Of a stretch of DNA of 64,000 nt, positions 1-7,504 are shown piece after piece; the stretch's first letter is position 1; each line of letters opens with the position of its first letter. The position numbers were made by a program, and so were the translations under genes. A model generated the notes under the pieces. It worked only from the letters and a program-made list of their open reading frames with translations, made no database searches and was not told the origin of the DNA. This stretch comes from Lachnospiraceae bacterium. GTDB lineage: Bacteria > Bacillota > Clostridia > Lachnospirales > Lachnospiraceae. Location of the stretch: the NCBI GenBank assembly GCA_030825115.1, contig JAPJQL010000015.1, positions 1 through 64,000 of the forward strand, read 5' to 3'.

Positions 1-185
1 GACGGGGGCAACGGTACCTCCGAAGTGGCAGCTTCTAGAAGACCGGATTTGGGCTAAATGTATCGGGGAAACGGGCTAAACTCGCGCGTAATACATGCGC
101 TCAGACAAAGCCCTTATTCTCCGATACCGCCCACTTCCGGCCTTCAAGATGCTGCGAACTTCGGAGCTAAGGCTGCCACCGTCCC
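1..185. other. Candidate structured RNA (unidentified)
   Basis: No convincing gene covers this stretch, but it folds into one nested set of helices. Pairs read from the sequence are 18-25 with 159-166, 28-32 with 151-155, 38-47 with 136-145 (one G-U), 51-54 with 129-132, 60-66 with 121-127, 73-77 with about 110-114, and 84-87 with about 98-101. A second hairpin lies at about 271-300. The strand is unknown because stems look alike on both strands. The short reading frames crossing it have no family resemblance. I compared it by eye with tmRNA, RNase P, SRP, 6S and common riboswitch cores and could not match it. The element may begin outside the window. Confidence 0.35.
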
Positions 186-301
186 CGCCATGCTGCCTCC
201 CCGCCCTTCCTGTGCTGTTTGCTGGCTGCCATACCCTGTAAAACAAATCGTGAGAGCCGGTAAGGGGCGATGTTCTAATCTCTCGTGGGAGATGGAACGT
301 A

Positions 302-440
302 GTCCGGGAGAGGGAAGGGGGAGCAGGAGGAGGGTGGGCGACCTTTCTCAGCGCTTTTTGTGAGCGCAGAAATGCCCGGTTCCACTTAGGTCCGAGAACC
401 GGAGCCAACCTCCTCCTGCTCCCCCTTCCCTCTCCCGGAC
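302..440. repeat. Perfect 32-bp inverted repeat, 75-nt loop
   Basis: The arms at 302-333 and 409-440 are exact reverse complements, purine-rich on the left and pyrimidine-rich on the right. The loop holds two smaller imperfect hairpins (about 350-373 and 379-400). No gene lies inside. It sits downstream of the membrane-protein pair at 524-2236, beyond their terminator. It could be part of a structured RNA or a small non-autonomous repeat; no target-site duplication was identified. Confidence 0.7.
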
Positions 441-459
441 GGACCCTCTCCAAAACCAC

Positions 460-511
460 AAAAAAACACCGCCCCCGCGCATTCCTACCTGCGTCAGGAC
501 AGTGTTTTTTC
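460..511 (-). terminator. Intrinsic terminator of the 524-2236 operon
   Basis: The outer arms 461-474 and 498-510 pair (A-run, CAC, G/C-rich on one side; complementary GTG and T-run on the other, with a mismatch and G-U pairs), giving a stem with T-tracts at both ends. It lies 13 nt past the stop of the small membrane protein and could work in both directions. Confidence 0.65.
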
Positions 512-523
512 TTTATCTATATT

Positions 524-826
524 CTACTCTTCTCCCCATCTCTTATCTAAAAAGCACCACGCACGGTACATCAGATAGCCCCAGGCAAAAAACAGGGCGA
601 TCAGCACTGCCATTGGGACATGGTTTTCGTAGGCGTTGACCAGGAAATATTTCTGCCATCCCGGAATGTCTGTGTAGTAGTACTGTCCGGGACCGAAATC
701 AATGCCGGGCGCCTGCCCCATGTTCTGGCTCATCATATAGACCGATACAGCGATTGCCGCCACAAATATCACGACTCCGGCAATGCCGGCCAATTTCAGG
801 ATTTTTCCATCATTTTTCTTGTTCAT
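524..826 (-). CDS. Small membrane protein paired with YeiH-type transporter
   Basis: A 100-residue protein of unknown function. It has one hydrophobic segment at about residues 10-32, a polar middle and a second segment at about 70-90, so it should be a two-span inner-membrane protein. It starts 18 nt downstream of the YeiH-type transporter gene and ends just before a terminator, so the two form an operon. The context suggests an accessory or small subunit of the exporter, but this is inference from neighbourhood; I recognise no named domain. The ATG follows a purine-rich GAGAGAAAGG site. Confidence 0.8.
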   Translation of the reverse strand: MNKKNDGKILKLAGIAGVVIFVAAIAVSVYMMSQNMGQAPGIDFGPGQYYYTDIPGWQKYFLVNAYENHVPMAVLIALFFAWGYLMYRAWCFLDKRWGEE

Positions 827-844
827 AACCGAAGCCTTTCTCTC

Positions 845-2236
845 TTAGACCATAATGTTCGGAACCGGGAAGATCCTTCCGCTGAGCAGCAGCCACGCTA
901 CCACGAAGGTCAGTACCAGATTAAAGGTCTGTCCCACGATGTACAGGGTAAACGGCTTGCCGCCCTGGAACTGTTCTGCCATCTCCTTGAAGTTGGTCTC
1001 AAGTCCGATGCAGGTAAATGCCAGTGCAAAGCACCATGTCTGGAATTCTTTTATATTGCTCAAAATCGTGGCCGTGGCATCTACTCCGATCGTGTTCTGG
1101 AACACAAAGGAGAAGAACAGAGACGCTCCCAGAAAGCCCAGGATGAATTTCGGGAACCTGTGCCAGATTTCAGAAGCTCCTACGGTCTGTCCTGCAGTCT
1201 TGTCCACTTTTGTAGTAAAGAAGACAGCCACTGCAAAAGCAACGAACCCAATCAGGATGTTCTGGATCATCTTAACCAGCGCCGCAACCTGTCCGGCTAC
1301 ATCGCCCAGCGCGTTTCCGGCCAGAACCACCGCGCCGGTGGAGTCTACCGTGCCGCCGATCCATGCGCCGCCCACCATCGGATCCAGAGCTACCAGCTTA
1401 CAAAAAAGCGGCATACATACCATCATAATGACGGTAAAGATCAGGGAAATGCCTACTGCAAAGGTCAGATCCGTCTTTTTTGCCTTACATGCCGCTGCCG
1501 TTGCGATAGCTGCGGAAGTACCACAGACCGACGTTGCGGCGGAGATCGTCATGACCATCGATTTATTTTTCATTTTCAGTACTTTCGTTCCCAGAATCCA
1601 CATGAAGATGATGACCACCGGAGTTACCAGCCAGGCGATGCCCAGACCGTATAAACCGAACTTCTGGATATTGGAAAACAGTACGGACGCGCCCATCAGC
1701 ACCAGTCCTGTCTTTATGTAAAACTCAGTCTGGATCGCCGGTTTCAGCCAGCCCGGTACAGTAAATACATTCGAAATCACCAGACCGATGATCAGCGCCC
1801 AGAATGCATATTCCAGATATTTGCTGAATACTACCTGAGAAGAAATCAGCCGCACAACTACCGTCAGCGCAAATACACCTGCGAATGCAACCAGATATTT
1901 CTTCATATTTTTTCCCATCAGATGATTGGAGATGGTAAACACGATTGCCAGTGCTACGAGTGTCAGCAAAATCCCCGACCAGGTCTTGATACAGGTCTCG
2001 CTGCCATTAAAAAACTGCATCAGAGAACCGCTGTCTGCACTTCCCCACTTGCCAAACTTACCGCCTTTAAACACATAACTTCCTGTAATGACGCCGACAG
2101 AAGCCACTGCGATGATCAGAAACGCGCCCCAGATGGACAGCCAGTCTTCTTTGTGGATCAAATCGCTCATGTGAAACTTGTCTGCTACGACTACATCATC
2201 GGCTCCTGCCATTTTCCTGGTACCATTTTCCCCCAT
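845..2236 (-). CDS. YeiH-family putative sulfate/anion exporter
   Basis: A 463-residue polytopic membrane protein of the conserved YeiH family (PF03601), usually labelled putative sulfate exporter. Family hallmarks are visible: the small-residue loop SVCGTSAAIA at residues 236-245 and GAWIGGTVDSTGAVVLAG at 290-307, with about ten hydrophobic helices. Compared with E. coli YeiH (about 350 residues) it has a longer N-terminus of roughly 100 residues with two extra hydrophobic segments. GGAGG lies just upstream of the ATG. The substrate is not established for this subfamily. The upstream gap 2237-2479 is AT-rich and contains a short ACG-AAAA-CGT palindrome at 2281-2290; I see no gene there. Confidence 0.85.
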   Translation of the reverse strand: MGENGTRKMAGADDVVVADKFHMSDLIHKEDWLSIWGAFLIIAVASVGVITGSYVFKGGKFGKWGSADSGSLMQFFNGSETCIKTWSGILLTLVALAIVFTISNHLMGKNMKKYLVAFAGVFALTVVVRLISSQVVFSKYLEYAFWALIIGLVISNVFTVPGWLKPAIQTEFYIKTGLVLMGASVLFSNIQKFGLYGLGIAWLVTPVVIIFMWILGTKVLKMKNKSMVMTISAATSVCGTSAAIATAAACKAKKTDLTFAVGISLIFTVIMMVCMPLFCKLVALDPMVGGAWIGGTVDSTGAVVLAGNALGDVAGQVAALVKMIQNILIGFVAFAVAVFFTTKVDKTAGQTVGASEIWHRFPKFILGFLGASLFFSFVFQNTIGVDATATILSNIKEFQTWCFALAFTCIGLETNFKEMAEQFQGGKPFTLYIVGQTFNLVLTFVVAWLLLSGRIFPVPNIMV

Positions 2237-2413
2237 TGTGTTTCCTCCTGAAACGTATCTTATAGTGTCATGTATCTTTTTACGAAAACGTTAAAAAAAT
2301 AACATGCCTGCATAGTATAACTAATCAGTAAAAAAATATCAATATGTTTTTTCTACAATAATAAATTATTATTTTTGTTGATTGTGCATAAGAATTTGCT
2401 AAACAATTAAAAC

Positions 2414-2440
2414 AACGCAGCCCCAAAAAAGGACTGCGTT
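2414..2440 (-). terminator. Intrinsic terminator after the Fe-S protein gene
   Basis: Arms 2414-2423 and 2431-2440 pair with one mismatch around an A/T loop. On the minus strand the stem is followed by a T-rich stretch. It lies about 40 nt past the stop at 2480. Confidence 0.7.
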
Positions 2441-2479
2441 ATTTTGCATCAATTCTGTTTTTGTGATTCTGGCTTCCGC

Positions 2480-3136
2480 CTATAGCAGCTTCCCTTCTGT
2501 GGACACCGTCACAACCTGCCGGGGAATCCGCTTGCCGCAGGCTTCCAGCGCCCTTTTTGCCGCCATCTCGATTCCGCCGCAGCAGGGCACCTCCATCCGC
2601 ACGACCGTTACACTCTGAATCTCATTCTGCGCCAGGATAGCGGTCAGCTTTTCCGTATAATCCACCATGTCAAGCTTGGGACAGCCGATTACGGTAATCC
2701 TGTCTTTCATAAACTCGTTGTGGAAATTCCCATAAGCATAGGCCGCGCAGTCCGCCGCGATCAAAAGGTTCGCCCCATCAAAATACGGCGCTTTTGACGG
2801 TACCAGCTTGAGCTGGACCGGCCACTGCCGAAGCCGGCTCTTGGTATCTCCCATCTCTCCTGCCTCATCCTGGCTGTGCCGGCCCGGCTGCGCTGCCTTC
2901 GCCGCCTGTGCCGCCTTCACGGCCGCTTCATCATAGGCGGGCGCCTCCCGCTCCTCAAAGGTGATCGCTCCGGCCGGACAGGCCGGAAGACAGTCGCCAA
3001 GCCCGTCACAGTAATCTTCCCGCATCAGTTTCGCCTTGCCGTCCACCATCCCGATGGCTCCTTCGTGGCATGCATCGGCACAAATGCCGCAGCCATTGCA
3101 CAGCTCCTCATTTATCTTAATAATTCTTCGTATCAT
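2480..3136 (-). CDS. 4Fe-4S ferredoxin-domain protein
   Basis: A 218-residue cytosolic protein. The N-terminal ferredoxin domain carries C13-x2-C16-x2-C19-x3-C23 and a second set C43-x5-C49-x3-C53 followed by Pro; the second set has one cysteine fewer than the classic motif. A linker of about 50 residues leads to a C-terminal domain with further cysteines, including a CCGG motif, resembling redox-sensing companions of Crp/Fnr regulators in Clostridia. I start it at 3136, where ATG follows GGAGGAAGAG; a longer frame would begin further upstream without support. It is divergent from a Crp/Fnr-type regulator. A role in oxidative or nitrosative stress sensing is inference. Confidence 0.8.
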   Translation of the reverse strand: MIRRIIKINEELCNGCGICADACHEGAIGMVDGKAKLMREDYCDGLGDCLPACPAGAITFEEREAPAYDEAAVKAAQAAKAAQPGRHSQDEAGEMGDTKSRLRQWPVQLKLVPSKAPYFDGANLLIAADCAAYAYGNFHNEFMKDRITVIGCPKLDMVDYTEKLTAILAQNEIQSVTVVRMEVPCCGGIEMAAKRALEACGKRIPRQVVTVSTEGKLL

Positions 3137-3159
3137 CGTTCTCTTCCTCCTGACTCCTC

Positions 3160-3188
3160 TTGCGGTTCTTTCAAGAGTATAGTACAAT
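3160..3188 (+). promoter_or_regulatory. Sigma-A-type promoter for Crp/Fnr gene
   Basis: TTGCGG at 3160-3165 and TACAAT at 3183-3188 with a 17-bp spacer. It lies in the 97-bp gap between two divergent genes. Confidence 0.55.
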
Positions 3189-3233
3189 CATCCTGATAAG
3201 TCTGTTGTATTTACCACAAAAATGGAGAAAAAT

Positions 3234-3908
3234 ATGGAACAATATCTATCAATCTTGATGCAGAGCCCTCTGTTTTCCAATATGGCAAAGGACGAAATCC
3301 TGTCTGTCCTGCACTGCCTCGACGCCCGCACAAAAACATACAAAAAAGGAGCTTTTCTGTTCCACTCCGGCGACTCTTCCGACGCGGTTGGGTTTGTGCT
3401 GGAAGGATGCGTCACCGTCATAAAGGAGGACTGCTGGGGCAACAGCACCATCCTGTCACAATCCGCAGCCGGGCAGTTGTTTGGCGAAGTATACGCCTGC
3501 CTTTTTGAAGAACCCATGCAGGTCGGCGTCATCGCTTCTGCCGACACCCGCGTGCTGTTCTTAAAGGTACAAAAAATGCTCCGCACCTGTTCCAACACCT
3601 GCCCGTTCCACACCCGGCTGATCCAGAACCTGCTGTCTGTCATCGCACACAAAACACTGGAACTGACACGCAAAATGGAGCATCTGTCCAAGCGGACCAC
3701 CCGGGACAAACTGCTCTCCTATCTCTCGGCCCAGGCCCAGGCTGCCGGCTCAAACCAGTTTACGATCCCGTTTTCCAGGCAGCAGCTTGCCGATTATCTG
3801 ACCGTAGACAGAAGCGCCATGTCCCACGAACTTTGCAAGCTGCGGGACGACGGGATCCTCTCCTTTCACAAGAACCGGTTTACTTTAGTCCGGATGGATG
3901 AAACCTGA
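3234..3908 (+). CDS. Crp/Fnr-family transcriptional regulator
   Basis: A 224-residue regulator with an N-terminal cyclic-nucleotide-binding-like beta barrel (residues about 5-120, with an FGE motif in the phosphate-binding cassette position), a dimer helix, and a C-terminal Crp-type helix-turn-helix near the FSRQQLADYLTVDRSAMSHE segment. It lacks an N-terminal Fnr-type cysteine cluster. I prefer the ATG at 3234 over that at 3222 because GGAG (3224-3227) sits six bases before it and overlaps the earlier ATG. The divergent Fe-S protein gene is the likely target or partner. The ligand is unknown. Confidence 0.85.
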   Translation: MEQYLSILMQSPLFSNMAKDEILSVLHCLDARTKTYKKGAFLFHSGDSSDAVGFVLEGCVTVIKEDCWGNSTILSQSAAGQLFGEVYACLFEEPMQVGVIASADTRVLFLKVQKMLRTCSNTCPFHTRLIQNLLSVIAHKTLELTRKMEHLSKRTTRDKLLSYLSAQAQAAGSNQFTIPFSRQQLADYLTVDRSAMSHELCKLRDDGILSFHKNRFTLVRMDET

Positions 3909-4010
3909 GCAAAATACGGACATCCGCAAAATTCGCTATCTAATTTTTCATATCTGTGATAGTATTAGATGTTCGGCAAAAGCCGGAAAAAATAAAAATA
4001 TACAGAAAGA

Positions 4011-5198
4011 ATGATAAACCAAATGACATTTGAAGAATTGCAGCTGCATCCGTTATTACTAAAAGCTTTAAAGAATAAAGGCTATCTGACGCCGTCGCCG
4101 ATACAGGAAAAAGCCATTCCCCACATCTTAAAGGGACGTGACGTACTTGGCTGTGCACAGACCGGCACCGGCAAGACCGCCGCCTTTGCACTGCCCATCA
4201 TACAGAATCTGATGCAGGGCCCCCGGGATTACCGGAAAAAGAAGATCCGTTCGCTGATCTTAACCCCAACCAGAGAGCTTGCCCTGCAGATTGCAGAAAA
4301 CTTCAGCGAATACGGCGCGCACACCGACATCACCTGCACGGTGATCTTCGGCGGCGTATCGGCCGTCCCCCAGATTGAGGCGCTGCGCCGCGGCACCGAT
4401 ATCCTGGTGGCGACTCCTGGACGCTTAAACGACCTGATCCAGCAAAAAGAGATCAGCCTTGGGTCATTGGAAATCTTTGTCCTGGACGAGGCGGACCGGA
4501 TGCTTGACATGGGCTTTATCCACGACGTCAAAAAAGTGATTGCCCTGCTTCCAAAAAAACGGCAGACTTTGCTGTTTTCTGCCACCATGCCGGAAGAGAT
4601 CCAGGCGCTGACACGAAAGATCCTCTACAAGCCGGTCACGGTAGAGGTGACTCCGGTATCCTCCACCGTCGATACGATCGACGCATCCCTGTACTATGTG
4701 GACCAGGCTAACAAGCGGAAACTGCTGGCTTATCTCCTCAGGCACGAAGACGTCAGCTCCACCCTTGTCTTTACCCGGACAAAGCACGGGGCGGACCGGG
4801 TGGCAAAATTCCTCAATAAGGAAAAGATCACCGCCGCATCCATCCACGGGGACAAATCGCAGAATGCACGGCAGACTGCGCTGTCCAACTTCAAATCCGG
4901 CGCCGTCCGCGTCCTGGTTGCCACCGATATCGCCGCCAGAGGCATCGATATCGAAAAACTTTCCTGCGTATTTAACTTTGACTTGCCAAATACCCCGGAA
5001 GATTATGTGCACAGGATTGGAAGGACGGGACGCGCAGGCTGCGAAGGGCGGGCCATCTCCTTTTCCAATATCGAGGAAAAGGAGTATGTAAAAAGTATCG
5101 AAAAGCTGACGAAAAAGACGATTCCGGTTGTGGAAGAGCATCCGTTTCCCATGACGGTATTTGAGGTTGCGCCAAAGGAGACGAAGAGGCGGCGGTAG
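4011..5198 (+). CDS. DEAD-box RNA helicase (RhlE/CshA-like)
   Basis: A 395-residue ATP-dependent RNA helicase. The Q motif precedes motif I AQTGTGKT (residues 49-56). PTRELA, a DEAD box, SAT, ARGIDIE and HRIGRTGRAG follow in order. It ends shortly after the helicase core with a basic KRRR tail, so it lacks the long C-terminal extension of DeaD/CsdA and resembles short RhlE-type enzymes. These act in ribosome assembly and mRNA turnover, often at low temperature. It is a single gene, with the convergent MATE gene 15 bp downstream. An ATG follows AGAAAG at 4011; a second in-frame ATG lies at 4023. Confidence 0.92.
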   Translation: MINQMTFEELQLHPLLLKALKNKGYLTPSPIQEKAIPHILKGRDVLGCAQTGTGKTAAFALPIIQNLMQGPRDYRKKKIRSLILTPTRELALQIAENFSEYGAHTDITCTVIFGGVSAVPQIEALRRGTDILVATPGRLNDLIQQKEISLGSLEIFVLDEADRMLDMGFIHDVKKVIALLPKKRQTLLFSATMPEEIQALTRKILYKPVTVEVTPVSSTVDTIDASLYYVDQANKRKLLAYLLRHEDVSSTLVFTRTKHGADRVAKFLNKEKITAASIHGDKSQNARQTALSNFKSGAVRVLVATDIAARGIDIEKLSCVFNFDLPNTPEDYVHRIGRTGRAGCEGRAISFSNIEEKEYVKSIEKLTKKTIPVVEEHPFPMTVFEVAPKETKRRR

Positions 5199-5214
5199 TT
5201 TTTATGACCGCCTC
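5185..5214. terminator. Hairpin between convergent helicase and MATE genes
   Basis: GAGGCGG at 5185-5191 pairs with CCGCCTC at 5208-5214 around a T-rich loop. It overlaps both stop regions, so the two genes probably share one compact terminator. Confidence 0.45.
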
Positions 5215-6596
5215 TAAGAGGCCGGATCTGGTTTCCTGCGGCTGACGGTCTGTCGTCCGGACGGACGTTTTCCAATCCACTCCCTGTATACAAACCAGAT
5301 CGTATAGACCGCCATGATCCCTGACACCAGCGGCGCGATCCCGCCAAGAATCAGCAGGTTATCCGGGCAATATGTATATGCCAGGTATATGAGAGGGATT
5401 CTCAGGGCGACTGCGCCGAAGCAGCAGCTAATCATGGTGAAGACAGTCCTGGATCGTCCGTTCATATAGCCGTTTAAGCAAAATACAAAGGATACGGCAA
5501 GATAGTCAAAACTGCAGGAGCGAAAGAACGGGATCCCTGCCGCTATGATATCCTGGTCTCGGTTGAATACCCCGATCATGGATTCCGGGGAGAGCTGCGC
5601 CCACAGAAAAAATACCGAGGACGCCGCTGTGGCAAATCCGATTCCGGCGACGAGGGACTGCCCTGCGCGCGCCGGTTTTCCTGCTCCGTAATTCTGCGCC
5701 GTGATGACCGCCAGCGCACTGGCGATGGAGGTGGCGGGCAGCATGGCAAAGACGTCATATTTGCTGGCGATCCCCACCGCCGCTGCCGCGCTGACGCCCA
5801 GCCGGTTCGTGACTGCGGTCAGGATCAGGAAAGAAAGGCGCACCATGCACTCCTGAAAGGAGATCGGGATTCCCACCCTCGCAAGCTCTCCAGCCAGCGC
5901 CCTGTCAATCCGAAAATTTTTCAGATGGAACGTAAACAGAAACTTTTTATGGTTTAAGTAAAGGATTGCACATACCATGCTGACGCCCTGGGATAAGACG
6001 GTGGCAAGAGCCGTTCCTGACACTCCCATCCCCATGTATTTGACAAACGCCACATCTCCTATGATGTTCAGCACGCAGGAAAGCCCGACAAAATACATCG
6101 GCCTGCGGGAATCTCCGTAGCCTCTGAGCACTGCGCTGATGGCATTGTAGCCGCAGATAAAAAAGATTCCCAAGAAACAGATCGTCACATATTCCCTGGC
6201 CGCTCCCAAGGCTTCCAAAGGCGTCCGCAGCGCCGTAAGGATCACATCACGAAATGCCAGCATCACCCCGGTCAAAAGGATCGCCGCCGCCGCAAATACC
6301 GTAAGCGTCGTCCCGATCGTCTCTTTTACCCTCTTTTCATCCTGCATCCCCACATACTTTCCCACCATGATCGTCCCGCCCAGTGTCAGGCCCGATACCA
6401 TACTGGTGATGATCTGGGTCACCTGGGTCCCCGTGGAAACCGCCGCCACGCTCTCCGGGGAACAATACCAGCCCACCACCATCAGATCCACCGCCCCATA
6501 CAGCGCCTGAATGATATTGGCAATCAAAAACGGGACGGAAAATCTCAGTAATACCCGGAATACATTTCCTTCTGTCAATAAATGTTCGTCCTTCAT
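5214..6596 (-). CDS. MATE-family multidrug efflux protein
   Basis: A 460-residue integral membrane exporter with about 12 hydrophobic helices in two homologous halves, as expected for MATE/NorM-DinF proteins that expel drugs in exchange for sodium ions or protons. The N-terminal VFRVLLRFSVPFLIANIIQ segment is typical. GAGGATGAAAGAGG precedes the ATG. It lies downstream of a merR gene and a heterodimeric ABC exporter in the same direction, but a terminator hairpin at 6637-6657 separates it from merR, so it may be expressed partly by read-through. Substrate unknown. Confidence 0.9.
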   Translation of the reverse strand: MKDEHLLTEGNVFRVLLRFSVPFLIANIIQALYGAVDLMVVGWYCSPESVAAVSTGTQVTQIITSMVSGLTLGGTIMVGKYVGMQDEKRVKETIGTTLTVFAAAAILLTGVMLAFRDVILTALRTPLEALGAAREYVTICFLGIFFICGYNAISAVLRGYGDSRRPMYFVGLSCVLNIIGDVAFVKYMGMGVSGTALATVLSQGVSMVCAILYLNHKKFLFTFHLKNFRIDRALAGELARVGIPISFQECMVRLSFLILTAVTNRLGVSAAAAVGIASKYDVFAMLPATSIASALAVITAQNYGAGKPARAGQSLVAGIGFATAASSVFFLWAQLSPESMIGVFNRDQDIIAAGIPFFRSCSFDYLAVSFVFCLNGYMNGRSRTVFTMISCCFGAVALRIPLIYLAYTYCPDNLLILGGIAPLVSGIMAVYTIWFVYREWIGKRPSGRQTVSRRKPDPAS

Positions 6597-6636
6597 CCTC
6601 TTTCATCCTCCCCGGTAACTTCTGAAACAAGAATAA

Positions 6637-6657
6637 ACCCTCCAGCAAGTGGAGGGT
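6637..6657 (-). terminator. Terminator between merR and MATE genes
   Basis: Perfect 8-bp stem (6637-6644 with 6650-6657), 5-nt loop, T-rich on the minus strand after the stem. It lies just past the merR stop and would reduce transcription into the MATE gene. Confidence 0.7.
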
Positions 6658-6667
6658 CAAGATGCTT

Positions 6668-7498
6668 TTATAAAGTTTCCCGGATTTTTTTGACCGGAAG
6701 CTGGATTTCTGTCACATGCTGCGCCGCGTCATCGGTAAAACCGGCGTCGATCAGGGTCACCTCGACCGAATTTCCGGCCAGCACATAGCCGCGATCGGCA
6801 GCGTAGCAAAGCAGTTTTTCATAATAGGCCGCACCGCCTTCATGGGTCCCGGAAAACCTTACCGTGATATAATTTCCGGCAGGCAGGCACTGCCTTCTGC
6901 CGCAGTAACCGTCCCCTTCCTCCAAAAACACGAAAATCCCGGAGAAGCGGTCAAACTGCCTTTTTTTCAGATTTTCAGCGGAGATGGACACCCCCACTTT
7001 CCCCAAAAACATCACCGGCTCCAGCATATTCGTCCGTTCCAGCCTGCGGATGGGATACTCCAGATCGCCGCCCAGGGGAATCTCTTCATTCAGGAGTGCA
7101 ATCTCCCGCTCCCCATACCAGATTTCCCGGATTTCATCTACCGGGGCGGTCAGCGCATCATCAAGGGATTCCAGCCGAAGCTTTAACTTTTTCTCAATCC
7201 GGCGCAGCTTTTCCATCTGTTCTCTGGTGTCCTGCTGCTGCTCCAGCAAAAGGAGCCGCAGCGTATCCACATCCCGGTTTTCAAAAAAACGTGCGATTTT
7301 TTTCAACGACATCCCCAACACCCGCAGATATTTTATCGTGTTCATCCGCTCAAACTGCCTGGCAGAATAATACCGGTATCCGGTGTCAGGGTTGATCTCC
7401 TCCGGCCGGAGAAGGCCGATATCATCATAATACCGCAGGGTACGGATGTTGATATCGAACAGCTCCGCCATCTCTCCTATCGTAAATAAATCCTTCAT
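6668..7498 (-). CDS. MerR-family regulator with effector-binding domain
   Basis: A 276-residue regulator. Residues 1-70 form the MerR DNA-binding domain (IGEMAELFDINIRTLRYYDD start, then a GYRYYSARQ motif), followed by a coiled-coil dimer helix at about 75-115 and a GyrI/BmrR-like effector-binding domain of about 150 residues. Such proteins bind hydrophobic cations or drugs and activate exporter genes by untwisting a long promoter spacer. It starts 6 nt after the ABC exporter stop, so it is the last gene of the marR-ABC-ABC-merR unit and may control it or the MATE gene downstream. Confidence 0.88.
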   Translation of the reverse strand: MKDLFTIGEMAELFDINIRTLRYYDDIGLLRPEEINPDTGYRYYSARQFERMNTIKYLRVLGMSLKKIARFFENRDVDTLRLLLLEQQQDTREQMEKLRRIEKKLKLRLESLDDALTAPVDEIREIWYGEREIALLNEEIPLGGDLEYPIRRLERTNMLEPVMFLGKVGVSISAENLKKRQFDRFSGIFVFLEEGDGYCGRRQCLPAGNYITVRFSGTHEGGAAYYEKLLCYAADRGYVLAGNSVEVTLIDAGFTDDAAQHVTEIQLPVKKIRETL

Positions 7499-7504
7499 CC
7501 GCTC

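Noticed and set aside
1..60. tmRNA 5' end (GACGGGGG resembles the conserved start region)
   Set aside because: No tag-peptide reading frame ending in Ala-Ala-stop and no tRNA-like 3' end were found in the following 400 bases.
1..459. Protein-coding frames across the first 460 bases on either strand
   Set aside because: They have odd composition, no family resemblance and no ribosome sites, and they cross the inverted repeat and the helices described above.
620..1721. Long plus-strand frames opposite the YeiH-type gene
   Set aside because: They are antisense shadows of a gene with clear family motifs; no ribosome site and implausible composition.
4464..5141. Long minus-strand frame opposite the DEAD-box helicase
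   Set aside because: Shadow of a well-conserved gene; no independent support.
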